Made by a program: the position numbers and the translations under genes | Source: an uncultured Prevotella sp. | Lineage (GTDB): Bacteria; Bacteroidota; Bacteroidia; Bacteroidales; Bacteroidaceae | Assembly: GCA_905196835.1 (NCBI GenBank) | Contig: CAJJWN010000040.1 | Location: 1 to 27,870 of the forward strand | Length of the DNA: 27,870 nucleotides | Direction of reading: 5' to 3' | Shown here: positions 16,175 through 24,886 of the stretch, piece after piece | Layout of the letters: every line of letters starts with the position of its first letter | Position numbering within the stretch: the stretch's first letter is position 1 | The notes under the pieces: generated by a model | What the model was told of the DNA's origin: nothing | Seen by the model: the letters and a program-made list of their open reading frames with translations, nothing else | Database searches by the model: none

Positions 16175-17896
16175 ATGAAAACATTTGGCAGATTTGCCGC
16201 CGTGGCCTTCTCGGCGGCAATGTTGGCAGGCATTGCGCCGCCGCAGACGGCCTACGGCGGAGACCGTGACCGCATAGTGACTAACCCCATCGACCTTAAC
16301 TACCGCTTCGCCAAGGACGACGGCAACGCCCCGCGCCGCGAGGCGGCAGACCCCGTGGCCGTCTACTTCAAGGGCAGCTATTACCTCTTCGCGTCGAAGT
16401 CGGGCGGCTACTGGCGCTCCGACGACATGGTGAAGTGGCACTACATACCCTGCACCACCATAGCCACCATAGAGGATTACGCCCCCGCCGTGCTCGCATA
16501 CGGCGGCGCGCTGTACTACATGTCGGGCGGCGGCAAGCCGCGTTTCTTCAAGAACGCCACGCCCGAGTGCGACACGTGGACGGAGATAAAGTCGAACTTC
16601 CAGTACGCGGCCGACGACCCCTCGCTCTTCCTTGACGACGACGGGCGCGTCTATCTCTACGCCGGATGCCACGACAAGAAGCCTATTACGGGCGTAGAGG
16701 TTGACCCGCGCGACGGCTTCCGCGCCCTGGGCGAGCCGCAGACGCTCATCACGCACAACTCGGCCAAGTACGGATGGGAGGCCGCCGGAGCCGACAACGA
16801 GCTTAACCGCGACGGCTACAACGAGGGCGCGGCCTGCCTGAAGTACGGCGGCAAGTATTATTTGCAGTACGCCGCGCCCGGCACACAGTGGCGCGTTTAC
16901 GGCGACGGCGTGTACGTAGCCGACAGTCCGCTCGGTCCGTTCGCCTACGCCGAGGACAGCCCCTTTACCTTCAAGCCCGGCGGTTTCATCGGAGGCACGG
17001 GCCACGGCCACACCTTCCAAGACCGCTATGGCAACTACTGGCACGTTGGCACGATGACCGTCTCCGTGCGCCACATGTTCGAGCGGCGCCTCGGTCTCTT
17101 CCCCGTGGTGGTGTCTCCGCGGCACGGCATGTACGCCCTGACCGCCTTCGCCGACTATCCCTTCGTCATACCCGACCGCAAGGTGGACTTCGCCGCCGGT
17201 GACATAACCGCCGGGTGGCATCTCCTTTCGCGCGGCAAGGCCGCCCGTGCGTCGTCTTCTGCCGATGCGGAGCACGCCCCTGCCTGCGCCGCCGACGAGC
17301 GGGTGGAGACGTGGTGGGCGGCCGCCACGGGCAAGAAGGGCGAATGGCTCGCCTTAGACCTTGGCCGCACGATGGACGTTGAGGCCGTGCAGGTGAACTT
17401 CGCCGACCACGCCGCCACGGTATATGCGCCGCAGGAGCCGTTTGTGTACAAGTACACGGTGGAAGGTTCGGCCGACGGACAGGGCTGGACGGTGCTCGTT
17501 GACCGTACTGACAATGCCGACGACGCCGTGCACCGCCTGCACGTGTTGCCGCGAAAGTCCAAGGTGCGCTATCTGCGCGTGAAGAACGCGGCCGACCTGC
17601 CGTGCCTCTTCTCGCTCTACGACCTGCGCGCCTTCGGCCGAGCCAAGGGCAAGGCGCCGGGCAAGGTGACCGGCTTCAAGGCCGAGCGCGACGCCGCCGA
17701 CAAGCGCATATACCGCTTTGAGTGGGACGCGCAGCCGTCGGCCACGGGCTACCTGCTGCACTGGGGCACGCAGGAAGACTGCCTGACGCACACCACCGTG
17801 GTGTACACCAACACATACGAGGCGCGCTACTTCAACCGCGACTCACGGTATTACTTCGCCATACAGGCGTTCAACGAGAGCGGCGTAGGCCGTTAA
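16175..17896 (+). CDS. secreted GH43-like glycosidase with discoidin and FnIII-like domains
   Basis: A 573-aa protein. Residues 1-27 are a signal peptide (FAAVAFSAAMLAGIA). Residues about 35-345 are a five-bladed propeller of glycoside hydrolase family 43 type: general base Asp59 in AADPVAVYFKGSYYLFAS, pKa-tuning Asp148 in ADDPSLFLDDDG, and likely general acid Glu217 in YNEGAACLKYGGKYYL; a GHGHTF motif follows. About 352-495 is an F5/8 type C (CBM32-like) domain (WLALDLGRTMDVEAVQVNF). About 503-573 is fibronectin III-like (GYLLHWGTQ, YYFAIQAFNESG). Typical substrates are arabinose-, xylose- or galactose-containing glycans; the specificity here is open. It is a single-gene unit with promoter and terminator, with no SusC/D next to it on its strand. 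Confidence 0.87.
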   Translation: MKTFGRFAAVAFSAAMLAGIAPPQTAYGGDRDRIVTNPIDLNYRFAKDDGNAPRREAADPVAVYFKGSYYLFASKSGGYWRSDDMVKWHYIPCTTIATIEDYAPAVLAYGGALYYMSGGGKPRFFKNATPECDTWTEIKSNFQYAADDPSLFLDDDGRVYLYAGCHDKKPITGVEVDPRDGFRALGEPQTLITHNSAKYGWEAAGADNELNRDGYNEGAACLKYGGKYYLQYAAPGTQWRVYGDGVYVADSPLGPFAYAEDSPFTFKPGGFIGGTGHGHTFQDRYGNYWHVGTMTVSVRHMFERRLGLFPVVVSPRHGMYALTAFADYPFVIPDRKVDFAAGDITAGWHLLSRGKAARASSSADAEHAPACAADERVETWWAAATGKKGEWLALDLGRTMDVEAVQVNFADHAATVYAPQEPFVYKYTVEGSADGQGWTVLVDRTDNADDAVHRLHVLPRKSKVRYLRVKNAADLPCLFSLYDLRAFGRAKGKAPGKVTGFKAERDAADKRIYRFEWDAQPSATGYLLHWGTQEDCLTHTTVVYTNTYEARYFNRDSRYYFAIQAFNESGVGR

Positions 17897-17910
17897 GCGT
17901 TGGCCTATAC

Positions 17911-17954
17911 GATGCGGGCAGGCAAATGGGAATTTGCCTGTCCGCATCTTTTTT
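17911..17954 (+). terminator. intrinsic terminator after GH43
   Basis: GATGCGGGCAGGCAAAT pairs with ATTTGCCTGTCCGCATC (17 bp, a single G-T wobble) around a 4-nt loop, followed directly by a run of T. This is a classic rho-independent terminator. Confidence 0.92.
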
Positions 17955-17979
17955 GTGTTTAAATTAACATGATTTTTTC

Positions 17980-18056
17980 GTTTCATATGCGTGCGGAAAC
18001 ATTGTAAATCGTTATTTTATGTCCGCTCAAACTAAAAAAATATAAGCATATGAAAC
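17980..18056. promoter_or_regulatory. inverted repeat overlapping the integrase start codon
   Basis: GTTTCATATGC (17980-17990) and its exact complement GCATATGAAAC (18046-18056) are 55 bp apart; the second contains the integrase ATG (18050). It may be an autoregulatory site, a recombinase binding site, or an mRNA hairpin hiding the start. No consensus promoter is evident in the AT-rich spacer. Confidence 0.55.
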
Positions 18057-18979
18057 AAGAGACTATTGAAAACGTTTATTACGCATGGCGTGAGATGAAA
18101 AGGCAAATGGTTAGGGAATCGACACTGGCCACATACACGAGCAACGCCGAGAAGCACATTCTGCCGGCCTTCGGCGCGATGTACGAAATCGACGATGTGT
18201 GTATGCAGGCGTTCGTCTTCAAACTGGCCGACAGCGGACTGTCAACGCGCACCATCAAGGACATACTGCTCGTGCTGAAGATGATGCTGGCTTACGGCCA
18301 CAAGAAGGGCCTGACGGAGTGGCGAGACTGGGACATACACATGCCGAAAGAAGACGGGAAGCCGGAACTGACGGTGCTTACGCACGCCGAACAGCGCACA
18401 CTCATGAACCATCTTCGCCGCCACTTCTCGTTCCGCGGGCTCGGCTTGTACATCTGCCTGTGCACGGGAATGCGCATAGGAGAGATTTGCGCGCTGAAGT
18501 GGGAAGACATCGACATGCCCATGCGCATCATCAGGGTCAACCGCACCATAGAGCGAATATACGTCGGCGAAGGCGGACAGAAGCGCACGAAGGTGGTAAT
18601 AGGCAGGCCTAAGACGGTCAGCTCGCAGCGCGAAATACCCGTAAACGCCGAACTGGCGCGCATCCTGCGCCCCATGCTCGGCCTGGCCTGCCCCGGCGGC
18701 TACGTGCTGTCCAACGACGAGAAGCCCATCGAGCCGCGCGTCTACCGCCGGTACTACCAGAACCTGATGAGGCAGCTCGGCCTGCCGCCGATGAAATTCC
18801 ACGGCCTGCGTCACACCTTCGCAACACGCTGCATAGAGAGCCGCTGCGACTACAAGACGGTCAGCGCCATACTCGGACACGCCAACATCAGCACCACGCT
18901 CAACCTCTACGTTCATCCTGACATCACCCAGAAGCGCAAGTGCATCGACAAAATGATGAAGGCGGTGATGAAAAAGTAA
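18050..18979 (+). CDS. tyrosine recombinase / site-specific integrase
   Basis: A 309-aa protein with both lambda-integrase-type domains. Residues 1-100 are the SAM-like core-binding domain (STLATYTSNAEKHILPAFG). Residues 105-309 are the catalytic domain with the full active site: Arg142 (TGMRIGEICALKW), Lys188 (GRPKTVSSQREIP), His251-x-x-Arg254 (HGLRHTFATR), His277 (LGHANISTT) and nucleophile Tyr287 (LNLYVHP). It should cut and rejoin DNA at specific sites. No phage, conjugation or cargo genes and no tRNA attachment site are nearby, so it is an orphan. Possible roles are a remnant element, an invertase for distant or neighbouring switches, or a stand-alone element. It is convergent with the M6 protease gene. 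Confidence 0.93.
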   Translation: MKQETIENVYYAWREMKRQMVRESTLATYTSNAEKHILPAFGAMYEIDDVCMQAFVFKLADSGLSTRTIKDILLVLKMMLAYGHKKGLTEWRDWDIHMPKEDGKPELTVLTHAEQRTLMNHLRRHFSFRGLGLYICLCTGMRIGEICALKWEDIDMPMRIIRVNRTIERIYVGEGGQKRTKVVIGRPKTVSSQREIPVNAELARILRPMLGLACPGGYVLSNDEKPIEPRVYRRYYQNLMRQLGLPPMKFHGLRHTFATRCIESRCDYKTVSAILGHANISTTLNLYVHPDITQKRKCIDKMMKAVMKK

Positions 18980-19044
18980 TGAGAAAGTGAGAAGGTGAGA
19001 AAACCTTTTCGTTTTCTCACCTTCTCACCTTTTCACTTTCTCAC
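18980..19044. terminator. word-built convergent hairpin between integrase and M6 protease
   Basis: The left arm (18980-19004) is made of GAGAAAGTGA, GAAGGTGA words; the right arm (19011-19044) is the complement but carries one extra 8-nt word unit. The arms start directly after the integrase stop codon and run over the M6 protease stop codon (TGA on the minus strand at 19043-19041). The hairpin fills the whole spacer and probably ends transcription from both sides. T-rich runs flank the stem on the + strand. Confidence 0.85.
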
Positions 19045-21194
19045 CTTTTAATAAATTTCTTGCCACCGCGTATGTACATGCCCTTGGGCAGCTGCGTGGC
19101 GTCAGTGCCAACGTAGCGGCCGTCGATGCTGTATATGCGGCGGTCGGCAGGCTTGTCAGCAACGCCGGGCTGCACAGTCACGCCGTTTATGCCGGTGGCG
19201 GTAGCCGACATAACCTTGACTTCGTCCAAGACAAATGTTACGTCAGAAGAGAATGTTATTTTTATCTTGCCTGTGCCGGTAATGTCAACGGAGTGGTCGC
19301 CGAAACCATATTCAACCATTTTTACTTGGCTTGTGCTGAGCTTCGCGTTACCCGTTACGGCGAGGTTGATGGCAGAATTTCCTGTATATTTATTATCCCA
19401 AATCGCACCTGCGCGGAATGTCAATGTACACTTTCCGTCGATTTCAAACTCTGGTGTTGTAGCAGAGCTTTCAAACATTGCGCAGTTGTAAGCTCCGCCT
19501 TTGCTCCCACTGTAAGCCCAACCTTCGTTGTCGGTAAGCAGTTCTCCTTGTCCTAATTTATTGTTTGCGTCTGGTACAAAGCCTTTAAGGCTTTCATCGT
19601 CATCATTGCCGCCTTTGCCTATGCACTTGTCGAACGACTCGTAGAACAGCGGCCCGGCCTGCACACCGAAGTTGAAGCTGATTGTGCCGTCTGGGTTCTG
19701 CGTTATGTCGGTAATTGGCTTGTTCATGTATTTTGTGCCGTCGATGTTCTTGGTGTAGACCGTTGCCGCAGGCGTGCTCTCGTTAGTCAGGCTGTTGTTC
19801 GAGCCGTAAGGGTAGGCGTCGCCTGCTATGTTTTCTGTGTATGTGTCAAAGTTCCCGTCGGCAGGTATAGGTGTGCACCGCTGGTGTTCGGGCTTGTCGT
19901 TGGGGCCGTTGCTGTCCCATACGCCCTGGTCATAGTCCACATGGGTAATAAGCAGTCCTGCACCAGGCAGCCCGGCGTCCCAGCGTCCGTCCGGCTGGCG
20001 GTTGTCAAGTATGTAATACTCATCTGGGTTGGCGTCGCTGCGTATGATGTACGACTCTCCGCCATTCTCAAGACTCTTCATGCCGTTTATTTCAGTGGCT
20101 TCGGTCAACTCTATCGGCTGCTTCCAGCCTATCCACATGCGCTCCGCGCCTGTGTAGCAGGCCGGGCGGAAGCTGTCACCGTTGTAACTGCCGCTTGACA
20201 TCAAGTCCCAAACGTGCATGCCGTAGCCGCCTGAATAATCAATGTCATACAGGTCGGCAAGGCCGAGGCAGTGGGAGAACTCGTGGCAAATCGTTCCGAT
20301 GCCGTCAATCTTTGTTTCTGAAACTACATATGTGTCGCCTTCTAATTCGTAAGCGGCAGGCTGGCATTCGCAGCTGCAAGCGTAGTCGAATACGCGCACA
20401 CCATCAAAGACAAGATACTCGCTCCAATCTTCATTCTTTACTGCCGACTTGTGCGGCCATATTGTTTCCTCTTCTCCGCCGTTGGCCTGTCCCAGTCCGG
20501 CGTAGATGAAGAACACCTGCTCTACCTGCCCGTCGCCGTTCCAGTCATAGTCTTTATAATTTACGTCCTCGTCGGCAGCTCTTAATGCGTATCTCCACAT
20601 CTCGGCCATGTTGGCGTCTCGACTCGGAACATCTACGCCATAGTAAGCGTAACCTTCGGGCATGGTGTAAGGGCCGGCAACGTCGAACGTAAGGTTGAAC
20701 GCGTCGTTGCTCTGGTCGCGGAAGTAGTCGCTTACCGAACCTACGAAGCCTACGGGGTCGGTAAAGTTTTCCTCGTTCAATATCCGCTCGTAAAGTGCGG
20801 GTGAGCCATGTGTGAACCGCCTGTCCGGGAAGTCGATGAGTATCACCAGTCCTTTCTTTTGGCCGGTATATTGGCTCGACGCAGCCCGCGTTGCGCTGCG
20901 TGCCGGGGCGTTCTGCGTTCCACCTTTTATATTAATAGACTTGCGTATGGTCTGCGCACGCTCACGGAGCTTTGTCATGTCGGCCAGTTCGTACTTGGCC
21001 GTAGTAGCATTTCTTACGAAGCGGCGGCCGTCCTCGGCCTGCCAATAGTTAAGAAACTCGTCGCCGCGCAGCTCTACGCGTACCTTCGAGCCGTCGGCCA
21101 GCGTCACCGTTTTCCACTGTCCACGCTTGGCCGGTACGGCCATTGCGCACAAGGCGGCAAGGGTCATGGCGATAGTTGTAAATGTCTTTTTCAT
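19041..21194 (-). CDS. secreted M6 family metalloprotease
   Basis: A 717-aa protein. Residues 1-22 are a signal peptide. About 23-110 is a propeptide-like region (KTVTLADGSKVRVELRGDEF). About 112-450 is the M6 (immune inhibitor A-like) peptidase domain, with the zinc site His304-Glu305-F-S-His308-C-L-G-L-A-Asp314 and a Met-turn in WDLMSSGS. About 525-660 is a beta-rich domain. The last 35 residues (RRIYSIDGRYV, LPKGMYIRGGKKFIKR) resemble the C-terminal tails of secreted Bacteroidetes proteins. The last two codons and stop lie in the hairpin 18980-19044. It is the last gene of the susC-susD-lipoprotein run, after a hairpin that may lower its expression. Cleavage specificity is unknown. Confidence 0.92.
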   Translation of the reverse strand: MKKTFTTIAMTLAALCAMAVPAKRGQWKTVTLADGSKVRVELRGDEFLNYWQAEDGRRFVRNATTAKYELADMTKLRERAQTIRKSINIKGGTQNAPARSATRAASSQYTGQKKGLVILIDFPDRRFTHGSPALYERILNEENFTDPVGFVGSVSDYFRDQSNDAFNLTFDVAGPYTMPEGYAYYGVDVPSRDANMAEMWRYALRAADEDVNYKDYDWNGDGQVEQVFFIYAGLGQANGGEEETIWPHKSAVKNEDWSEYLVFDGVRVFDYACSCECQPAAYELEGDTYVVSETKIDGIGTICHEFSHCLGLADLYDIDYSGGYGMHVWDLMSSGSYNGDSFRPACYTGAERMWIGWKQPIELTEATEINGMKSLENGGESYIIRSDANPDEYYILDNRQPDGRWDAGLPGAGLLITHVDYDQGVWDSNGPNDKPEHQRCTPIPADGNFDTYTENIAGDAYPYGSNNSLTNESTPAATVYTKNIDGTKYMNKPITDITQNPDGTISFNFGVQAGPLFYESFDKCIGKGGNDDDESLKGFVPDANNKLGQGELLTDNEGWAYSGSKGGAYNCAMFESSATTPEFEIDGKCTLTFRAGAIWDNKYTGNSAINLAVTGNAKLSTSQVKMVEYGFGDHSVDITGTGKIKITFSSDVTFVLDEVKVMSATATGINGVTVQPGVADKPADRRIYSIDGRYVGTDATQLPKGMYIRGGKKFIKR

Positions 21195-21216
21195 AATGAT
21201 GTGTGATTTAAAAGGT

Positions 21217-21265
21217 AAAAAAGGATGAAGCCGCGGCGTGCTGTATGCGTCTTGGCTCCATCCTT
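21217..21265 (-). terminator. terminator or attenuator before the M6 protease gene
   Basis: On the minus strand AAGGATGGAGCC (21265 to 21254) pairs with GGCTTCATCCTT (21232 to 21221), 11 of 12 positions, around a 21-nt loop, followed by a TTTTTT-type run. It lies in the 93-nt gap between the lipoprotein gene and the protease gene and could partly terminate the operon transcript. No separate protease promoter is seen. Confidence 0.65.
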
Positions 21266-21287
21266 CTATTATGGTTTCAGTGTGTTA

Positions 21288-23240
21288 CTATTTGCGTATT
21301 TGCATTACATTCTTGTCAAGAGTCAACTTTCCAAACTTCTTCAAAGAATTCAGTTTGTCGTTCTTTTGAACCTTGTGCAGACTGCTCTTTGGCATCATCT
21401 TCTTGCTTGAAGGTGCGGCGAACGGCATTATTTGAGCTTTGGCTTTCGCCTTTGCCATTGACAGCGCGTTGACTGCCGACGGCAGCACAAGTACATCGAC
21501 AGGAGATTCATAGTTTGCTTCAGGAATTCCTAAATTTATTGTACCTGTTGTTGCATCAAGTATACCAAGCATTAGCTCTTGCGCGGCAAATGTAATTACC
21601 CCATTCTCAAGTTTTGCATTAATCATACCTAAGGCTTTTGCCTGGTCGAAGCTTAAACCATAATTAAGCATTACAAAACCACCGTAAGAGCAAACATATA
21701 TTCCGACACCTGACTGTTGCAAAGTCATGTACACTGCATCCGGGTCGTGGGCGTCAATGATGATGTTGTAGTTTGACGTTTCGTCATATCCGAAACCGCC
21801 GCCATATCCGAACACGTCGGGTGCATACGGGCGCATCAGTCGGTAGACGCCGGGCTGCGCTACATTCTCCTGTACTTCTACGGGATATGTAATCGGGTCG
21901 AATGGTATCGGGTTGCCTTCCTCGTCCTCGCCCTCTACAAATAATGGCGCAACCAAATAATCAGTGTACAGACCCTCGCCGAGCGATACCCACGAGCCGT
22001 TGCTGTAAATTGTTGTCGTAGCGAACGCACGGCCGCACTCTTCCAACTGGTTTTCTTCGTTGTAAGCATAAGCTATAGCAACCCAAGTGCAGTCGCCTGT
22101 GTAGCCACAAGGAATGCGAACCTCGCCGTTCTCGCTTACCGTTGTTGTAGGTACAGTACCGTTTCTTACAGCCATGTAGGCAAGGGCTGTGTTAGTACCT
22201 TCCACGATACCTACACGCACTTCGTTGACATCCTCGCCCAATGTTACATTAGCCATGGCGTAGCCTGCATCTTCAGAGTCGATAACCGAACCAAGTCCTG
22301 TTACGCTTACCGTGTAATCCTTCGGATTGTAAACGTAGTCGGGGAATGTTATTGTGATGATGTTTTCATTGCCTGTCTGGTCATTACCTCGCATACTGTT
22401 AGGCTCAATATAGAATGGGGCGAGCTGAACAGCGCCCGGCAGTCCGTTGTCTTGGTAAGCAAGAACACGATTGTTGGTAACAGGAGGCGTTGAACCATCT
22501 TCATACATGAGCGTTGAAGGATGAAATATCCAAGTGGTGCTACCTAAACCAAATATGTCATATCCAAGGTCCGTCCTATCAAAATAAACCATATCTGCTT
22601 CAGGTACAGCCACACCGTTTGGATAAGTATCACCAGGCTGCAATATCTCAAACTGTAAATAATCGGGACCGTTCGTGCCTGACAACAAGTCGTAAGGGCG
22701 TGACAAGCGGAAGCGGTTTGTGCCGTTTATCTGATACAACGTTGCGCTATACTGATTTATCCCAAAATTGGTGTCTGTGAACTTTGCCACGCCCAGTTCT
22801 GTCACTGGCGGCCACATCACGATGCTGAAGGCATAGCTTGACTCTCCATAAGGCGTTGTGTAGTCAGCATCGGCTACGGCCAGCGTCACATCATAATATG
22901 TGTCGGCCTCGATTTGCGAGGGGTCGTAGTCAATTGTGATATTGGCCTCGCTCTCGCCGGCCTTGAATGTTACCGTTGATGGTATTGTGAGCACTCCACT
23001 CTCGTCGGTGGCCGTGAGGTTTACGGTAAGTTCCTCCGATGTGTCAATACGGTTGATGGGCACAATGAAGTGCGCACCGTTGTCGGTAATTGTAACAGAT
23101 GATGACAGCGAGTTGCTGAAATACACCTGCTGGCCTTTGGCCTTCTGCTTCACGTAGTCATACTCCTCGGTGCATGACCCTAACGTGAGGGTCAGCACTG
23201 AAAGGAGTGACAGGATGCAATAATTGAATATTTTGTTCAT
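21288..23240 (-). CDS. surface lipoprotein of the SusCD operon
   Basis: A 650-aa protein with a lipoprotein signal peptide ending LGSC (Cys23). Acidic residues right after the Cys (CTEEYD) resemble the Bacteroidetes signal for surface export. About 38-145 is a beta-sandwich, Calx-beta-like region (FIVPINR, STVTFKAGESEANITIDY). Two related modules follow, each with LG-x-G/A-x-Y/F-TD and a later R-L-M/S-RPY motif (from about 150 and about 420). The last 40 residues are strongly basic (SSKKMMPKSSLHKVQK). It occupies the SusE/SusF position, so substrate capture next to SusD is likely. It starts 14 nt after susD. The substrate is unknown, and the family name is not certain. Confidence 0.8.
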   Translation of the reverse strand: MNKIFNYCILSLLSVLTLTLGSCTEEYDYVKQKAKGQQVYFSNSLSSSVTITDNGAHFIVPINRIDTSEELTVNLTATDESGVLTIPSTVTFKAGESEANITIDYDPSQIEADTYYDVTLAVADADYTTPYGESSYAFSIVMWPPVTELGVAKFTDTNFGINQYSATLYQINGTNRFRLSRPYDLLSGTNGPDYLQFEILQPGDTYPNGVAVPEADMVYFDRTDLGYDIFGLGSTTWIFHPSTLMYEDGSTPPVTNNRVLAYQDNGLPGAVQLAPFYIEPNSMRGNDQTGNENIITITFPDYVYNPKDYTVSVTGLGSVIDSEDAGYAMANVTLGEDVNEVRVGIVEGTNTALAYMAVRNGTVPTTTVSENGEVRIPCGYTGDCTWVAIAYAYNEENQLEECGRAFATTTIYSNGSWVSLGEGLYTDYLVAPLFVEGEDEEGNPIPFDPITYPVEVQENVAQPGVYRLMRPYAPDVFGYGGGFGYDETSNYNIIIDAHDPDAVYMTLQQSGVGIYVCSYGGFVMLNYGLSFDQAKALGMINAKLENGVITFAAQELMLGILDATTGTINLGIPEANYESPVDVLVLPSAVNALSMAKAKAKAQIMPFAAPSSKKMMPKSSLHKVQKNDKLNSLKKFGKLTLDKNVMQIRK

Positions 23241-23254
23241 TGTTGTCTTTTTTA

Positions 23255-24859
23255 TTATTCGTAACTTGGGTCAGGGTTGTTGTAGCCGCGTACTCCGGCG
23301 TTGCCATTCTCCTCGCCTCGCGAGATGCACCAGTTCATCCAGCCCGGACGTCCGTTGGTGATTGCATAGCTCTGTGGGTCGTGGTTGCTGCCTTCGTATG
23401 CACGGTTGACAGAATAGTCGAGACGCTTGATGTCGTAGAAGTTCAAGCCTTCGCCCCAAAGTTCTACGCGCTTCTGGAATACGATTTCCTCGACAACGTC
23501 TTCCTTAGAGCTTGCATCGCATGTATATTGCGGGTCGCGGTAGCTCTTCATAAACTGCTCTACGAGCTGTATTCCGCGTGCAGGGTCTTGTTGTGCGGCG
23601 GCCTCGGCCTCGATGAAGTACATCTCCTCTACGCGCATCAGTGGGAACGCCGATACGTTGCCTATGGTATAGTCGGTGATGTTGCCGCTGTTGGGGCGGA
23701 ATTTCAGTGAAGCATAGTCTGCCAGTGCCGCGCCCACGCCCTCGTCAATGTACGAGTTCTGTCCGTAGAGGGCTGTGCCTTCGGGTGCTTTCCACTCAAG
23801 CTTGCGCCAGTCGGTGTCGCTTATGCGGTCGTACATTGCTGCGTCGATGAGGTTGGAGCAGTCTGTCGAGCCGTATGCGATGGGGCCTGAGTAGCCGTAA
23901 ACGGCCTCGTTGGATGCGAACGCCGTCCAGTTGAGCAGGTTGCTTACGTTACCCGTGGTGTACTGTGCACCCAACATCCATTTGGTTATGTCGTTGAAAC
24001 CAGATATGGTGCTAAGCGACTCGTCCTTTGTCATGGGTGTCATGCCCGACTCGTCAATTGCCATGCGGGCGTACTTCTCTGCATCCTTGTATTGCTCCAG
24101 CCACATGTAGAGACGTGCCTTCAGGCCGTAGACTACGTCAAGGTGGGGCATGTTGTTCTCAGAGAGGGAGAGGTAAGGTATGTACGTTTCCGCATTGTCA
24201 AGGTCTTCTTTGATGAATGCTGCCATTTCCTCACGTGTGGCGCGCGGGTTGTTGCGCGACTCTTCCTCCGTTATGTCCTCCCTTATGATGGGCACTGTCA
24301 GACCTTTGATGTCGTTGCCTTCTGGGCTTTGCGGCTTTGTTTCGTTGTTCTCGAGGAACTCGTACTCACGTGCCATGTCGAGGTATGTCATCGCACGGAA
24401 AGCGTATGCGGCTCCGAGGTAACCCTTGGCTGCGTCGTCGGCTGTCTCCGGGTCAACCATCTTGATTACCTTGTTCGCGCTGTTTACCAATCCCATCTGG
24501 TATTCCCATTGGAACTGTGCGTAAAGGTACTGACGTCCCATTCCCTTGTTGTAGTACCAGTACCAGAATTGGTTGTATTTGGCTCCGTCAGGATTGAGGG
24601 CCATGTCGCCCGACTGCAGGTCGCGTATGCGCATCAGCGCGCCGTAACCCCATCCCCAGTGGTCGCTTTGCGTCCACAGTGCAGTAATGTTTGAGGCGCA
24701 TCCCCTAAGCAGTATCTCTACGTTGTCGGAGCTGCCGTCCTCAACCTGGTCGGCCGTGATGCCGTCTGTGGGTTCAGTCTCTTCGATACAGCCTGTGAAC
24801 GTCACCGTTGAGGCTGCCATCATAAGAGTGCTTAATCCGTATATTAGTATTTTCTTCAT
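23255..24859 (-). CDS. SusD/RagB-type outer-membrane lipoprotein
   Basis: A 534-aa protein with a lipoprotein signal peptide (FTGC, Cys24) followed by acidic residues (IEETE). Typical SusD landmarks are GYLGAAYAFRAMTYLDMARE in the TPR-like N-terminal half, ARLYMWLEQYKDAEKYARMA, and FPLMRVEEMYFIEAEAAA with the RVELWGEGLNFYDIKRL stretch near the C-terminus. It acts as the lid of the SusC pore and binds the substrate at the cell surface. It starts 27 nt after susC. Members of this family serve glycans (SusD) or peptides (RagB). The genes around it favour peptides here, but only by context. Confidence 0.95.
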   Translation of the reverse strand: MKKILIYGLSTLMMAASTVTFTGCIEETEPTDGITADQVEDGSSDNVEILLRGCASNITALWTQSDHWGWGYGALMRIRDLQSGDMALNPDGAKYNQFWYWYYNKGMGRQYLYAQFQWEYQMGLVNSANKVIKMVDPETADDAAKGYLGAAYAFRAMTYLDMAREYEFLENNETKPQSPEGNDIKGLTVPIIREDITEEESRNNPRATREEMAAFIKEDLDNAETYIPYLSLSENNMPHLDVVYGLKARLYMWLEQYKDAEKYARMAIDESGMTPMTKDESLSTISGFNDITKWMLGAQYTTGNVSNLLNWTAFASNEAVYGYSGPIAYGSTDCSNLIDAAMYDRISDTDWRKLEWKAPEGTALYGQNSYIDEGVGAALADYASLKFRPNSGNITDYTIGNVSAFPLMRVEEMYFIEAEAAAQQDPARGIQLVEQFMKSYRDPQYTCDASSKEDVVEEIVFQKRVELWGEGLNFYDIKRLDYSVNRAYEGSNHDPQSYAITNGRPGWMNWCISRGEENGNAGVRGYNNPDPSYE

Positions 24860-24886
24860 TGTCGTAATTCCTTCTTTTGTTTGTGA

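Noticed and set aside
15883..16233. Open minus-strand frame of 116 codons between gpmI and GH43
   Set aside because: Its translation comes from repeat words (RPIRPIGSIGP), and the frame overlaps the GH43 promoter and start.
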